Source of the DNA: Prochlorococcus sp. AG-409-P01 | Lineage (GTDB): Bacteria > Cyanobacteriota > Cyanobacteriia > PCC-6307 > Cyanobiaceae | Assembly (NCBI GenBank): GCA_003215335.1 | Contig: QCKM01000002.1 | Location: forward strand, 186,001-250,000 | Direction: 5' to 3' | DNA: 64,000 nt | Part shown: positions 33,664-42,260 of the stretch, piece by piece | Position numbering within the stretch: the first letter of the stretch is position 1 | Layout of the letters: each line of letters starts with the position of its first letter | Program-made: the position numbers and the translations under genes | The notes under the pieces: model-generated | Database searches by the model: none | What the model saw: the letters and a program-made list of their open reading frames with translations, nothing else | What the model was told of the DNA's origin: nothing

Positions 33664-33723
33664 ATGTCTGATGGAACGGCTGATCTTTACGCCAAAAGAA
33701 ATAAAGCTGCTAAGGCTGCATAA
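33664..33723 (+). CDS. Leader micro-ORF (19 aa) upstream of the secreted protein
   Basis: Encodes MSDGTADLYAKRNKAAKAA and stops 7 bp before the ATG of the next gene. The paralogous locus has the same leader (ending DLYAKRNQTAKAA, 52930-52977) in the same position. The alternative reading, an in-frame extension of the secreted gene (FTPKEIK..LHNSD), is also open in both copies, so which frame is used cannot be decided here. Confidence 0.45.
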   Translation: MSDGTADLYAKRNKAAKAA

Positions 33724-33730
33724 TTCAGAT

Positions 33731-33967
33731 ATGAAACGCTTCCTACTTCCACTAATTGCTGCTATTGCAGTACCTACAGCCGCCAACGCTGAAACCTATT
33801 GGTTAATCCTTTCAGGAACTAGGACTACTGCTGGTGCAATGTTGAAAGTTCCCATGTCGACCATGGAAGAATGCGAACTTGCAGGAAAAAAAGTTATGCA
33901 GAGCGACCACCACGCCAGAAATTATATGTGGGAGAGTATGAGATATATATGCGTCAAAGGCAAATAA
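33731..33967 (+). CDS. Small secreted Cys-containing protein (78 aa)
   Basis: Signal peptide MKRFLLPLIAAIAVPTAANA, mature start ETYWLILSG, cysteines in TMEECELAG and MRYICVKGK. It is a paralogue of the product at 52668 (MKRLLLPLLAGLALPTAANA, ESYWLLIG, RYYCVIGK), and their upstream 150 bp are nearly identical. Function unknown. Confidence 0.75.
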   Translation: MKRFLLPLIAAIAVPTAANAETYWLILSGTRTTAGAMLKVPMSTMEECELAGKKVMQSDHHARNYMWESMRYICVKGK

Positions 33968-33969
33968 TC

Positions 33970-34068
33970 ATGCCTATCAATAAACCCATTCCTGATTCTG
34001 TTATTAGCTTTTGGAAAAAGCAGTTTCAAAAGATCAGAGAAATAATCGTTAGACCTTCTAATAAATAA
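33970..34068 (+). CDS. Possible small protein (32 aa)
   Basis: ATG two bases after the preceding stop; encodes MPINKPIPDSVISFWKKQFQ plus a basic tail. Amphipathic and tightly spaced with the secreted gene, but too short to be sure it is real. Confidence 0.35.
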   Translation: MPINKPIPDSVISFWKKQFQKIREIIVRPSNK

Positions 34069-34690
34069 AGAACAGATCGCAACTGACAGAAAAACTCCTC
34101 AATTCCCAGGAAGCACCCTTTATTGAGAAATCTAGTGACGGCAACAGATCTGAGTTATTCGCAATTTTTCTATCCACACCATTTTCAAAACCTATCCACA
34201 CATCGCTCATTGGTCGAGTGATGCCAAGGCGGTACGTGTTTCTGCACAGAGTATTCAATCTTTCCTTTCCTCTCCGACGTTGAGGATCAATTCCAAGACT
34301 TTAGAAACCAGTTCGATGAATCAATCCATTCATCCTTCATGGTGACTTTCTGGAGAGGCGTATGAGGGAGTCATATGTCCTGCCCGTCTCGTTATATGAG
34401 CTCAGAAATTTATGCAACATTTTTAGATGTAGTAGAACTCTGGGTGATTCTCTACATTTTTATTTAGACCTTCCTTAATGTTTGTCGCCACAAATTTTTT
34501 GTATTTAGCGTAAGCAGAAACTTCACCTTTCGTATCGCCTAACTTTCCTTTCTTCACGGGTCTCTTTAATTGCCATCTAAGGAATCAGACTTTCCATCTA
34601 TTGAACCAGAGTTTGAATTAATTGGGAATAGTTTAAAAAGCTAAGACTGGGTTAAGTGATATAAAAGTAGAAACAGTAAAGTTTTTTGGA
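34069..34690. other. Degraded region with gene remnants
   Basis: No solid gene. There is a diverged pair of CTATCCACACC-like boxes (about 34168-34205) and a stretch near 34130-34150 resembling the start of the gene at 54085. The - strand frame 34423-34557 (GTG start, 44 aa, contains GKLGDTKGEVSAYAKYKKFV) looks protein-like and may be the end of a decayed gene. Confidence 0.4.
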
Positions 34691-35803
34691 TTAACTAGAA
34701 GTAAATAGTAATAATTTAGCTCTTTTGATTAGCTTTAATATTGGTAGAATTGCGAATGAGAAAAGTGGGTGATATTTATTGTATTGACTATTTATTACAC
34801 CGTATTGCTTGATTTCTTGTAAATTCGACTCATCAAGATAAGTGCCAAATAGCTTGTCCCAGAATACGAACTTCTCGCCAAAATTGCTATGAAAATGTCT
34901 TGGTTCTATAGAGTGATGGAACCAATGTAATGATGGGCTCATATATATAAAATTGATTGGTTTTGGGAATAAAACTTTTAACCCACTATGTGCTAAAACC
35001 CCCCAGGTTCTTTGTATCATTGAATCTATTAGATATATATATAGTGGGATCAAATATCCTTGCGACAAGTATTCATTTATTAATAAACCTGTGAAAATTG
35101 TAATAGGTAGAATCAGAGTTCCTTTTATGGTGTTTTCAATTGGAAGTTCCCTAAAATTATTAAGAATAGTCATCTCTGAAGCTGAATGATGAAACTCATG
35201 AAGGTCCCAAATGAAACCAACATGATGAGCAAGTCTATGGCAAAAATATTGGGCCATATCTGAAATTAGTAATGCAAAAATAAAAATACAAACAATTAAA
35301 GGCTTTGAATTTGGTAAAGGCATTATTGATTGATATATTCCATGAAACCAATCTCCTATTCCCTCATTCAAAGCAGCTAAACCTATTGTTGAAAACATTA
35401 CTAAAAATTGTAGCTGTGAGCTTAAAAGATATAGAAAGAAATACCATATATCAGCTAATTTATAGCCTTCAACGTGATTTAGCCTACCTATACTTGTCTC
35501 ATTAAATAAATTAAAAATATTATTTCTACCATTGTTCGCCGCCTCAAAAAGAGGAATTGTAAATATAGGTAGAATTAATAGGGCAAACTTTACAGTTATA
35601 GTGATGAGGATCGCAGATATGCCACCATTTTTAAGTCCATTAAGTGTGATTATATTATTGGCAATATCAAAGTTTGATGAAGGGAGTTTCTCCTGAAATT
35701 CGTGAAAACCAATAAGCAATAAACTCAATAACAATATAATTCCAGAAATATTTCTAAGAGTTTTTGGCATGAGAAAAGGTTTCTTGAGAGCCAGCCCCCT
35801 CAA
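34691..35803 (-). CDS. Fatty acid hydroxylase / sterol desaturase family membrane protein
   Basis: 370 aa with several membrane segments and the di-iron histidine motifs of the family: HRLAHH, HEFHH and HWFHH, plus a late HFHSNFG. These enzymes use O2 to hydroxylate or desaturate lipids or carotenoids; the substrate is unknown. The gene is AT-rich and sits between two WLMK repeats, so it is probably an acquired cassette. Confidence 0.88.
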   Translation of the reverse strand: MRGLALKKPFLMPKTLRNISGIILLLSLLLIGFHEFQEKLPSSNFDIANNIITLNGLKNGGISAILITITVKFALLILPIFTIPLFEAANNGRNNIFNLFNETSIGRLNHVEGYKLADIWYFFLYLLSSQLQFLVMFSTIGLAALNEGIGDWFHGIYQSIMPLPNSKPLIVCIFIFALLISDMAQYFCHRLAHHVGFIWDLHEFHHSASEMTILNNFRELPIENTIKGTLILPITIFTGLLINEYLSQGYLIPLYIYLIDSMIQRTWGVLAHSGLKVLFPKPINFIYMSPSLHWFHHSIEPRHFHSNFGEKFVFWDKLFGTYLDESNLQEIKQYGVINSQYNKYHPLFSFAILPILKLIKRAKLLLFTSS

Positions 35804-35859
35804 AATATACCTAGACGATCTAGGCGTCTAGTCAGCTATGCGTTATTTAGGAATTCCTT

Positions 35860-35969
35860 CTAATCCCTTGACATCAATGACTTATAACTGTTCATTAGCC
35901 AGGAGCTAGGTTCCTGTTGTGCCATGGGATCTCAGCAAAAATGGGTGGTTTGAATAAAGTTTGGATAGA
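35860..35969 (-). repeat. WLMK repeat copy 4
   Basis: On the - strand: tandem 11-mers (+ strand reading GTTTGAATAAA, GTTTGGATAGA at 35948-35969), arm TTTGCTGAGATC, and a 21-codon micro-ORF (35860-35925) beginning MAQQEPSSWLMNS and ending MSRD. The right arm ATGTCAAGGGATT is the reverse complement of the left arm of other copies. Confidence 0.82.
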
Positions 35970-36080
35970 TCCTCGACCTCAGCAGGGGATTTCTATTTTT
36001 TCTATCTTGGCCTATTTGTATTGAAGTTGAAGTTGCAGTTGCTTTTGAGCCATCTCTTTTAGGGGACCTTGGGGGAGCTC
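35885..36080. repeat. Direct repeat, left copy flanking the nitrite module
   Basis: About 190 bp that recur in the same orientation at 40918-41107. It includes WLMK repeat copy 4, GACCTCAGCAGGGGATTTCT, and the last 20 or so codons of the HEAT gene. Together the two copies bracket about 5 kb holding nirA and focA. Confidence 0.85.
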
Positions 36081-36731
36081 AATCAGAAGATTTGACAGGG
36101 TTGCAAGGCTATGGGGAGTGGCTATACAACTGAGGGCAAGAAGTGCTGCACGAGCTGTTGCTTCTGATCCGTTCTTAGCAATTTCTGCAATTTGTAAATT
36201 GATGGCGGTACTATTGCGCCGTTGTAAAACCCTAATGGTTGATAACACAACTGGATCGCGAAAATCTTTTAATGGTTTCTGAACAAGATCAAGAAGAATG
36301 TAATCACTGAGTTGATGAACTTTGAATTTGAGTAATTCCAAGCCAGCTAAGACAAGGGGTTGGGATTTTTCGCTTAAGACGTTCCTAAGGAGAATGATTG
36401 GAAGTTCACCTCCCCAGCAGCTAAGTGCTTGCAGAACTGGCAGCTTGAGTTGGTTCTCTTCTTTGAGCAGCTTTAGCAACCAAGTTTTTGCCTCAGGCTG
36501 ATGACAAAGTCCTGCTGCACTAATTAACTCTGGTTGAGCCCCTGCTTGTTTGATTAGTAACTCTAAAACTGGCCAACCTTTATTACTTAGTAATCCGAGT
36601 TGCTCAGTTATCGCAAAGCGAAGGTCTGTCTGAAGATTGATTGAATAAACCTCACCCAACCAGCAAGGCTCGAGGGGAACCCTGCGGGATTGGTTGAGTT
36701 TTTCCCAGATTGAGTCTTCATGGATAGCCAT
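36012..36731 (-). CDS. HEAT-repeat protein of the nitrite assimilation cluster
   Basis: 239 aa, built of Leu/Ala-rich helical repeats (LLSNKGWPVLELLIKQAG; LPVLQALSCWGGELPIILLRNVL; ATARAALLALSCIA), the pattern of HEAT/CpcE-type proteins. Some cyanobacterial nitrite loci carry an accessory gene needed for nitrite reductase (nirB/nirX); equivalence here is a guess. It starts 9 bp after the focA stop, so it is in the same transcript. Confidence 0.7.
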   Translation of the reverse strand: MAIHEDSIWEKLNQSRRVPLEPCWLGEVYSINLQTDLRFAITEQLGLLSNKGWPVLELLIKQAGAQPELISAAGLCHQPEAKTWLLKLLKEENQLKLPVLQALSCWGGELPIILLRNVLSEKSQPLVLAGLELLKFKVHQLSDYILLDLVQKPLKDFRDPVVLSTIRVLQRRNSTAINLQIAEIAKNGSEATARAALLALSCIATPHSLATLSNLLIELPQGPLKEMAQKQLQLQLQYK

Positions 36732-36740
36732 AGATAGTCC

Positions 36741-37652
36741 TTAGCGTGCACCAAGTTCTGCGGCTAGTTCTCGTTCCAGTTTTTCATCATGAACTGTTGG
36801 CAGGACATTGGACACCTTGGTGCGATGTGTGCTGTAGAAGAGCATGCCTATAAAAACCATTCCTCCAATAATGTTGCCAACAGTAACTGGCAGGAAATTC
36901 CAAAAAATAACCTTGCTGAAGGGCACTCCAGAACCAAGAAGGGGGCCTGCTGTATGCAAAAACATGTTTACAACAATGTGCTCCATGCCCATTGTTTGGA
37001 ATGCAGTAATTGGTAGCCAACAAGCAAGAAGTTTTCCTGGAACACTTTTACTTACTAGAGCCATTGTGACTCCAAGACATACTAGCCAGTTAGCAATAAC
37101 ACCTCGTATAAATGCTAGGAAAAGTCCAGTACTTCCTAGAGACTCATACTTGGTAAGAACATTTGATTGATTTATAGATATCAGCTTTGATGCAACAACG
37201 GCCCATCCTTTACCTCCTTCAGCTGCAGATAAAGGATCAATAGTTCCTGCGCTTGTCAAACTAATTGAAAGTAAAACTGCTACAAGAAATGTGCCCAAGA
37301 AATTACCTATCCAGACCCACCCCCAATTTCTAAATGTGGCTTTCCAGGAGGATTTGCCCGCCCAAGTTGCCATAGGTAATAGAGCAAAATTTCCAGTAAC
37401 TAGCTCCATACCAAAAAGCACTATGCTTGCAAATCCAAACGGGAAAATAACTGAACCAAGGAAAGGCATCCCAGATTGAATACCTACAGTTATTGCTAGA
37501 CATGTAGCTAAGCCAAGTATTGCCCCAGAGTAAAAACCTCTTACTAGCAAGTTTTTTGTACTTACAGTAGATTTTTTTCCGCCCGCTGCAATCATTCCAT
37601 CGACTAATTCATTAGGAAGGACATAATCCATTTGTGAGTTGTTTGCATCCAT
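36741..37652 (-). CDS. focA: Formate/nitrite transporter family protein, probable nitrite channel
   Basis: 303 aa with six hydrophobic helices, and the family motifs FGMELVTGNFALLP and GMEHIVVNMF. Located between nirA and a HEAT protein, which makes nitrite the likely substrate. Confidence 0.93.
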   Translation of the reverse strand: MDANNSQMDYVLPNELVDGMIAAGGKKSTVSTKNLLVRGFYSGAILGLATCLAITVGIQSGMPFLGSVIFPFGFASIVLFGMELVTGNFALLPMATWAGKSSWKATFRNWGWVWIGNFLGTFLVAVLLSISLTSAGTIDPLSAAEGGKGWAVVASKLISINQSNVLTKYESLGSTGLFLAFIRGVIANWLVCLGVTMALVSKSVPGKLLACWLPITAFQTMGMEHIVVNMFLHTAGPLLGSGVPFSKVIFWNFLPVTVGNIIGGMVFIGMLFYSTHRTKVSNVLPTVHDEKLERELAAELGAR

Positions 37653-37699
37653 GTTTGGGAAAATGATTGTGTTGGAAGATGTTTTTTAAGTTGATTGAT

Positions 37700-37843
37700 T
37701 TATCTGCTAATGCGATTCATTAGCCTTGAAAAAGGATCTTTACTTCCGCCTTGACGATCAATGAGTGGACGGTCACTCCCAAATTCACTTAGCCAATTCA
37801 CAATGCGACTAAAGAAATCAGTTGAATTAGATTTAAATTTCAT
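37700..37843 (-). CDS. Small protein between nirA and focA (47 aa)
   Basis: Encodes MKFKSNSTDFFSRIVNWLSE and a basic remainder ending in LMNRISR. It begins 40 bp after the nirA stop on the same strand, inside the nitrite operon. Unrecognised; its position suggests an accessory role. Confidence 0.6.
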   Translation of the reverse strand: MKFKSNSTDFFSRIVNWLSEFGSDRPLIDRQGGSKDPFSRLMNRISR

Positions 37844-37883
37844 AGAGAAGTTAACAAATGATTGTGGTTTTGGTAAAAGCAGC

Positions 37884-39488
37884 TTATGGAGAACGACTGC
37901 TTTTACCTAACTGCCGAATCCAATCAATAATCTGCTTTAAAGCAATAAATTTCTCAGAGAAATTCTTGGTCTTTGGAATTGCAGAGTAATTTTCAATCAA
38001 TAATTTTTTCAATAGATTCTTTAATTCAGCAGTAGGAACTGATTTATGTATTAACTCTCCTATCTTTTGATTTGGTCCTTGCTCTCCTCCAATTGATATG
38101 TCATAAGCCTCAATCATTTTCCCATCAGCATTTCTGGCTTTTGTCCCGGTTAGGCCTATTGCTCCCATATAGGCTTGACCACAACTATTGGGACACCCTG
38201 TCCAGTGAATCTTTAGTTCTTCAGGTAAATCAATTTCTGAGTCAAGCTCTTTAGATACCTTTAGAGCCTGATCTTTAGTATTTGTCAAAGCAAAACTGCA
38301 GTAGGTATTACCTGTACATGAGACAGTCCCTGCCGCTATTGTTTTTGGGCGGAGGGGAAATTTCTTTAATAGAGGATCAGCTTTAAAACTCTCAATCTGC
38401 TTGTCTGGGATATTAACTATGATCACATTTTGATCTTCAGTAAGACGAAGTTCACTGCTCCCATATGTTGCACTTATGCTGGCTAAATCTTGAATTTCTT
38501 CTGCTGAAAGCCGACCTACTGGAATATGTAGGCCTGCATAGTTAAGACCTAACTGCTTTTGAGGATGAACTCCAAAGAAAGAACGTGGTTTTTGTGAAAA
38601 AATAGAACCAGGATCTGGAGTAAGTGTTCCAAATTTTTCTTGAACATTATCCCTGAAATTTTCTACGCCAACTTTATTTAAATAGAACCTAAATCGTCCT
38701 TTAGGCCGTTGATAACGTTCTCCATCATCGCGCCAACTAGATATAACTACCCCTGTGAAATGACATATTTCATGTGGTTTAACCCATACATTAAGAGGAA
38801 TAGCGTAATCATTTAATTGAGAAGAAAGAATCCCTCCAACCCAAACACTAAAACCAAGCTCTCCTTCTTTTATAACTGGATGGAAAATAATGTCATTGTG
38901 CAAAAGAAAGTTGTCATGTGAACCTGCTACTGCAGTGTTCCATTTTCTTGGCAAATTAGAGAATTCAGAATTTCCTTCTCCATTCTTAGTCAAGTAATTA
39001 TCCAACTCCAATGTATATGGCCTGGTATCTATAATTTCATTCGGATCGATTCCTGCTAATGGATTACCTGTGACATTTCTTGGGTTATCAAACCCTGATT
39101 GGATGGTTTCTATATCAGCATCTTTTAGACGTCTAAGAATTTCAGGTAGGTCACTAATAAGAATCCCACGGAGTTGGAGATTTTGCCTTGTAGTGATATC
39201 GCAACTTCCATCTTCTGCATAACGAGCAACAATAGATGCAATTACATTTAATTGATGTGCATTTAGTATTCCATTAGTTATTCGTAAACGGAGCATAAAT
39301 TTTCCTGGTGTTTTAGGCCGCCAGAACATTCCATACCATTTCAAGCGAAGCTCTAAGTCGATTTTGTCCATTTTCTCCCAACCAATCTTGGCCAATTCTT
39401 CTATTTCTCTGCCCAATAGGAGCCCATCTTTCAGGGCCTTATTCTTTTCTATTTTATTTAATTTCTTCCCTTCTAAATACGGTTTCAT
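37884..39488 (-). CDS. nirA: Ferredoxin-nitrite reductase
   Basis: Six-electron reduction of nitrite to ammonium using siroheme and a 4Fe-4S cluster. The sirohaem/cluster motif TGCPNSCGQAYMGAIGLTGTK and the upstream GTVSCTGNTYC supply the cysteine ligands; the substrate-site region TTRQNLQLRGI is present. 534 aa, full length. No nitrate reductase gene is in the window, fitting a nitrite-only user or a distant narB. Confidence 0.97.
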   Translation of the reverse strand: MKPYLEGKKLNKIEKNKALKDGLLLGREIEELAKIGWEKMDKIDLELRLKWYGMFWRPKTPGKFMLRLRITNGILNAHQLNVIASIVARYAEDGSCDITTRQNLQLRGILISDLPEILRRLKDADIETIQSGFDNPRNVTGNPLAGIDPNEIIDTRPYTLELDNYLTKNGEGNSEFSNLPRKWNTAVAGSHDNFLLHNDIIFHPVIKEGELGFSVWVGGILSSQLNDYAIPLNVWVKPHEICHFTGVVISSWRDDGERYQRPKGRFRFYLNKVGVENFRDNVQEKFGTLTPDPGSIFSQKPRSFFGVHPQKQLGLNYAGLHIPVGRLSAEEIQDLASISATYGSSELRLTEDQNVIIVNIPDKQIESFKADPLLKKFPLRPKTIAAGTVSCTGNTYCSFALTNTKDQALKVSKELDSEIDLPEELKIHWTGCPNSCGQAYMGAIGLTGTKARNADGKMIEAYDISIGGEQGPNQKIGELIHKSVPTAELKNLLKKLLIENYSAIPKTKNFSEKFIALKQIIDWIRQLGKSSRSP

Positions 39489-39864
39489 GGTTCAGATGTT
39501 TAATGCTATTGATTTTGTGTAAGAAAAGAGAATAATAAATTGAGGAATATTTCAGGCGTATAAATTTTTTGAGGCTAGGACTCTATTCATCTCAAAGGAC
39601 TGAAGTTCATCTACTATTAATGCATTTAAGAGCTCAATCTATATGTATCAGATTAAACAAAAATGGAAATTTCTGGAATTTAGAATTTAGTGTACTTAGA
39701 TACAGAATTATTACAGCCAAGATGAGTTTTGATTGATTGACTCATCTAAAGCATTGCTAATCTGCTATTTCTAGAGCAGATTAGAAGATTAGGCTATGTA
39801 TATTTAGATACAAGAAAATAGTCATTTAGTTCTTTTATCTCTCTTCAGAACCTAAATCGAAAAG
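39489..39864. promoter_or_regulatory. nirA upstream region with a possible NtcA site
   Basis: AT-rich 376-bp region. On the - strand GTT-N8-TAC at 39658-39645 is one mismatch from the NtcA consensus GTA-N8-TAC, about 157 bp before the nirA ATG; TA-rich -10 candidates follow. Nitrogen control is expected for nirA, but the site itself is weak. Confidence 0.4.
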
Positions 39865-40095
39865 CTAATACTGACGACCCACTTCGCCAAACCAACGTAT
39901 TGAACCTTCCAATAGCATTTTCCAAACTTTCTTCATTGCAGCAATGTCTCTATCTAGTCCATTATTAAAATTACTGGGGTGGCTTAAATTATTTATTTGC
40001 TCAGAAGGTCTTGTTGTTAATGTTCTTCTTGATTTTGACCTATAGAGGCGGCTGACCATTCTAAGCCCTTTTCCTGAAAATAAATTTATGACCAT
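39865..40095 (-). CDS. Hypothetical basic protein (76 aa)
   Basis: Arg/Lys-rich N-terminus (MVSRLYRSKSRRTLTTRPSEQ after an internal Met at residue 13, a likely start) and a C-terminal amphipathic KKVWKMLLEGSIRWFGEVGRQY. No domain recognised. Confidence 0.5.
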   Translation of the reverse strand: MVINLFSGKGLRMVSRLYRSKSRRTLTTRPSEQINNLSHPSNFNNGLDRDIAAMKKVWKMLLEGSIRWFGEVGRQY

Positions 40096-40256
40096 TAGAG
40101 CAGAGACCCATATTATTCATATGTTGCAGTTGCTACAAAAAACAATATTCTATCAAAGTATCCCTTTCTTAAATAAGGTTAGCCCTTGATTGAAAAGTTA
40201 GATTTAGATCATTGGCTTGTGTTTAGAATTGTTTGACTTGGAGGGACCCATTGTAA

Positions 40257-40673
40257 TTATTCTTTCGAGAAATAATCTAAATCAGCTTCTAGCATGCTTT
40301 GATTATCTTCATTTGAGCAGCATCTGTACATAAGATTAATAATACGTTGTGGATCAATTTTAAGAGCTGCAACCTCATTCCATAGTTTGCGAGTCAGTTC
40401 ATCATTCGCGAGATTAAATTGTGCATTAATAATATCCCTTGCTAACGAGAAGACTTTTTTATTAGCCTCAGAGCTGTAAGGCTTATTAGTATTATTAGTA
40501 GATCCTTTTGACAAGTATTTGCTGCCACGGTAGATCAAATTATTTTGAACCTTAGATATTAATTGTCTTTTTTGATTGTAAATGCTTCGCCTGTACTTTA
40601 ATTGGACAGATTTTTTATACACAATTTCTTTGTGTTGGGTATATTTGTTGCCACGATAAAGAAGTTTTTCCAT
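40257..40673 (-). CDS. DUF4278-like protein with two YRGxxY motifs
   Basis: 138 aa. MEKLLYRGNKYTQH at the N-terminus and NNLIYRGSKYLSKG near residue 46 match the repeated YRG-x-x-Y signature of the small cyanobacterial DUF4278 family; the C-terminal half is helical and acidic. Function unknown. Confidence 0.65.
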   Translation of the reverse strand: MEKLLYRGNKYTQHKEIVYKKSVQLKYRRSIYNQKRQLISKVQNNLIYRGSKYLSKGSTNNTNKPYSSEANKKVFSLARDIINAQFNLANDELTRKLWNEVAALKIDPQRIINLMYRCCSNEDNQSMLEADLDYFSKE

Positions 40674-40790
40674 TGTTTAGAGATTGAAGATGGTCAAAGA
40701 ACATTTCTTGGACTTGATTAAGAGGCTCTTTGAGGAATAAGTCTGAATGCGCTTTAACCATATGCCCTTTTTATTGATAGCTCCTATGGA

Positions 40791-40856
40791 CTAAAGATGT
40801 AGTTCATAAGGGCACAAAAAATGGCTTTTTGTCTTTTCTTCCTCCATTTTCACCAT
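40791..40856 (-). CDS. Leader micro-ORF at the outer end of WLMK repeat copy 5
   Basis: 21 codons starting MVKMEEEKTKS directly after the repeat sequence TAGAGAA. The same start (MVKM/MVKI) follows the repeat at 45861 and 51270, so the repeat carries its own translation start into the cassette. Confidence 0.35.
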   Translation of the reverse strand: MVKMEEEKTKSHFLCPYELHL

Positions 40857-41005
40857 TTCTCTAGTTTGGATAGAAATTCCTAATTCGCTGAGATCGGTTG
40901 ATATCACCTAAAGGGAACTTTCCATTGGCCAGTAGCTAGGTTCCTGTTAAGCCAGGGAATCTCAGCGAAAATGGGTGGTTTGAATAAAGTTTTGATAGAT
41001 CCTCG
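40854..41005 (-). repeat. WLMK repeat copy 5, complete palindrome
   Basis: On the - strand the left arm TTCGCTGAGAT and right arm ATCTCAGCGAA are exact inverted partners around a core GCTACTGGCCAATGGAAAG. The ATG of the micro-ORF is lost here (CCCTGGCTTAA), so this copy is non-coding but the palindrome is kept. 11-mer boxes lie on both outer sides. Confidence 0.82.
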
Positions 41006-41107
41006 ACCTCAGCAGGGGATTTCTGTTTTTTCTATCTTGGCCTATTTATATTGAAGTTTCAGTTGCTTTTGGGCCCATCTCTTTTAAGGGACCTTGGGGG
41101 AGCTCAT
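40918..41107. repeat. Direct repeat, right copy flanking the nitrite module
   Basis: Same sequence and orientation as 35885-36080, including a fragment of the 3' end of the HEAT gene (TTGGGGGAGCTCA region) with no gene attached. Recombination between the two copies would delete or circularise the nirA-focA segment. Confidence 0.85.
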
Positions 41108-41170
41108 TGAGCTAAAGGGGTATATCTTTGAAAAGGTACTTGATTTGATGTCAACCACTATAGAAAAGGA

Positions 41171-41818
41171 GTGTCTTTGGACCTGATTGCTTCTTATCGC
41201 AACCCCGGTTTTGAATCTCTTGCTGATGGGGTTATGTCATTCTTCGATCGCCGTCATGATCTTCAACGTAATGGAGTTGCATTCGGGAATCATTCATCTT
41301 CAGCTGAGTCAGAACCAGCCAAAGTTTCTACAGATATAAGCCTGGTTGCAATTGATCGTTCAGATCCAGAGGCATTTGCTCTTTCAGATGTAGTTGTTCG
41401 AGGTGTTACTGCTGCTCTCAATAAATATCTTCAAGATCGTCCTTTATTTAGAGAATGTGTTCCAGACCAGTCTTTATTTGTAATCCCGATTTTCAACATC
41501 CAACGTTATGCCCCTGGAGAAGGTTTCAAGCGCTGGCATTGTGATTGGACTATCAGCGATGAGTTGACAGAGCCTGTTCATAGAGTTCTTGCTTGGATCC
41601 TTTATTGCAATGACATTGATTCAGCTGCCACTGAGTTCTATTGGCAAGAACATAATGAATCTGCAGAAAGAGGGAAACTCTTGATTTTTCCGGCAGGTCC
41701 ATCTCATATTCATCGTGGTCAAGTAAATGATGAAGGGACTAAAACAATTGCTACAGGGTGGATTAATGCAGGCACGAGAGATGCCTACCTTTCTCGTTTG
41801 GCAACTGCTAAAGATTGA
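41171..41818 (+). CDS. 2-oxoglutarate/Fe(II)-dependent oxygenase-like protein
   Basis: 215 aa. Fe ligands of the facial triad are recognisable: HCD (HxD) in FKRWHCDWTI and the distal His in PAGPSHIHRGQV, with the following KTIATGWI where the 2OG-binding basic residue would be. Similar to small prolyl-4-hydroxylase-type oxygenases of cyanobacteria and their phages. GTG start with AAAGGAG upstream. Confidence 0.75.
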   Translation: MSLDLIASYRNPGFESLADGVMSFFDRRHDLQRNGVAFGNHSSSAESEPAKVSTDISLVAIDRSDPEAFALSDVVVRGVTAALNKYLQDRPLFRECVPDQSLFVIPIFNIQRYAPGEGFKRWHCDWTISDELTEPVHRVLAWILYCNDIDSAATEFYWQEHNESAERGKLLIFPAGPSHIHRGQVNDEGTKTIATGWINAGTRDAYLSRLATAKD

Positions 41819-41867
41819 CTGTCCAAAGTTCTCCAATGAATGCCTTATGGTTGCCAGATACAACCCT

Positions 41868-42040
41868 TTTGAGTGATAGCAAGTGCTCTCGGCGAATCGT
41901 GGAGATTTACTCAAACTTTACTCAGACTCCTTTTTACTTCAAATAAGTGGGATATTGACCTAGAACAACTAGACAAGGGAAAAACAACCAATCATGCGCT
42001 GCTTACTTCTTGCCCCACTTTTATTGACATTTTCCATCAA
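41868..42040 (+). pseudogene. Truncated copy of the secreted-protein promoter and signal peptide
   Basis: About 170 bp nearly identical to the reverse complement of 33325-33490: repeat arm CTCTCGGCGAATC, tandem TTTACTCAAAC boxes, the 5' leader, and the first 15 codons (from ATG at 41994) of the gene at 33369. Similarity stops inside the signal peptide. The right half of a WLMK repeat is included (copy 6). Confidence 0.85.
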
Positions 42041-42047
42041 AGAAAAC

Positions 42048-42260
42048 TCAATCATCATAAACCTTGCAATGAGAATTGGTTGGATGCCCTTCACACTCTT
42101 CATCCCAAAAATCTAAATTTGGCTCTTGCTTATTTACCTCTAATTCGAGACCACATTCCTTAATAGGCACTTCAACATCATCGATCGTACAAACGATTTT
42201 ATCTAGTGATTTGTTCTTCAATGCATCCCCAAGGATGTCGAATGTTGTAGTTAGTTTCAT
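42048..42260 (-). CDS. CP12-like small protein (70 aa)
   Basis: The C-terminus reads FWDEECEGHPTNSHCKVYDD, matching the GAPDH-binding end of CP12 (C-x3-P-x4-C-x2-Y). The N-terminal MKLTTTFDILGDALKN is not CP12-like; the family's N-terminal cysteine pair is absent. A strong GGAGG precedes the ATG, which overlaps the previous stop (ATGA). A redox-sensitive partner-binding role is inferred. Confidence 0.7.
   Translation of the reverse strand: MKLTTTFDILGDALKNKSLDKIVCTIDDVEVPIKECGLELEVNKQEPNLDFWDEECEGHPTNSHCKVYDD

Noticed and set aside
41873-42163. 96-codon + strand frame over the truncated copy
   Set aside because: It runs through the non-coding repeat and leader and only partly coincides with the copied signal peptide frame; treated as a pseudogene fragment.
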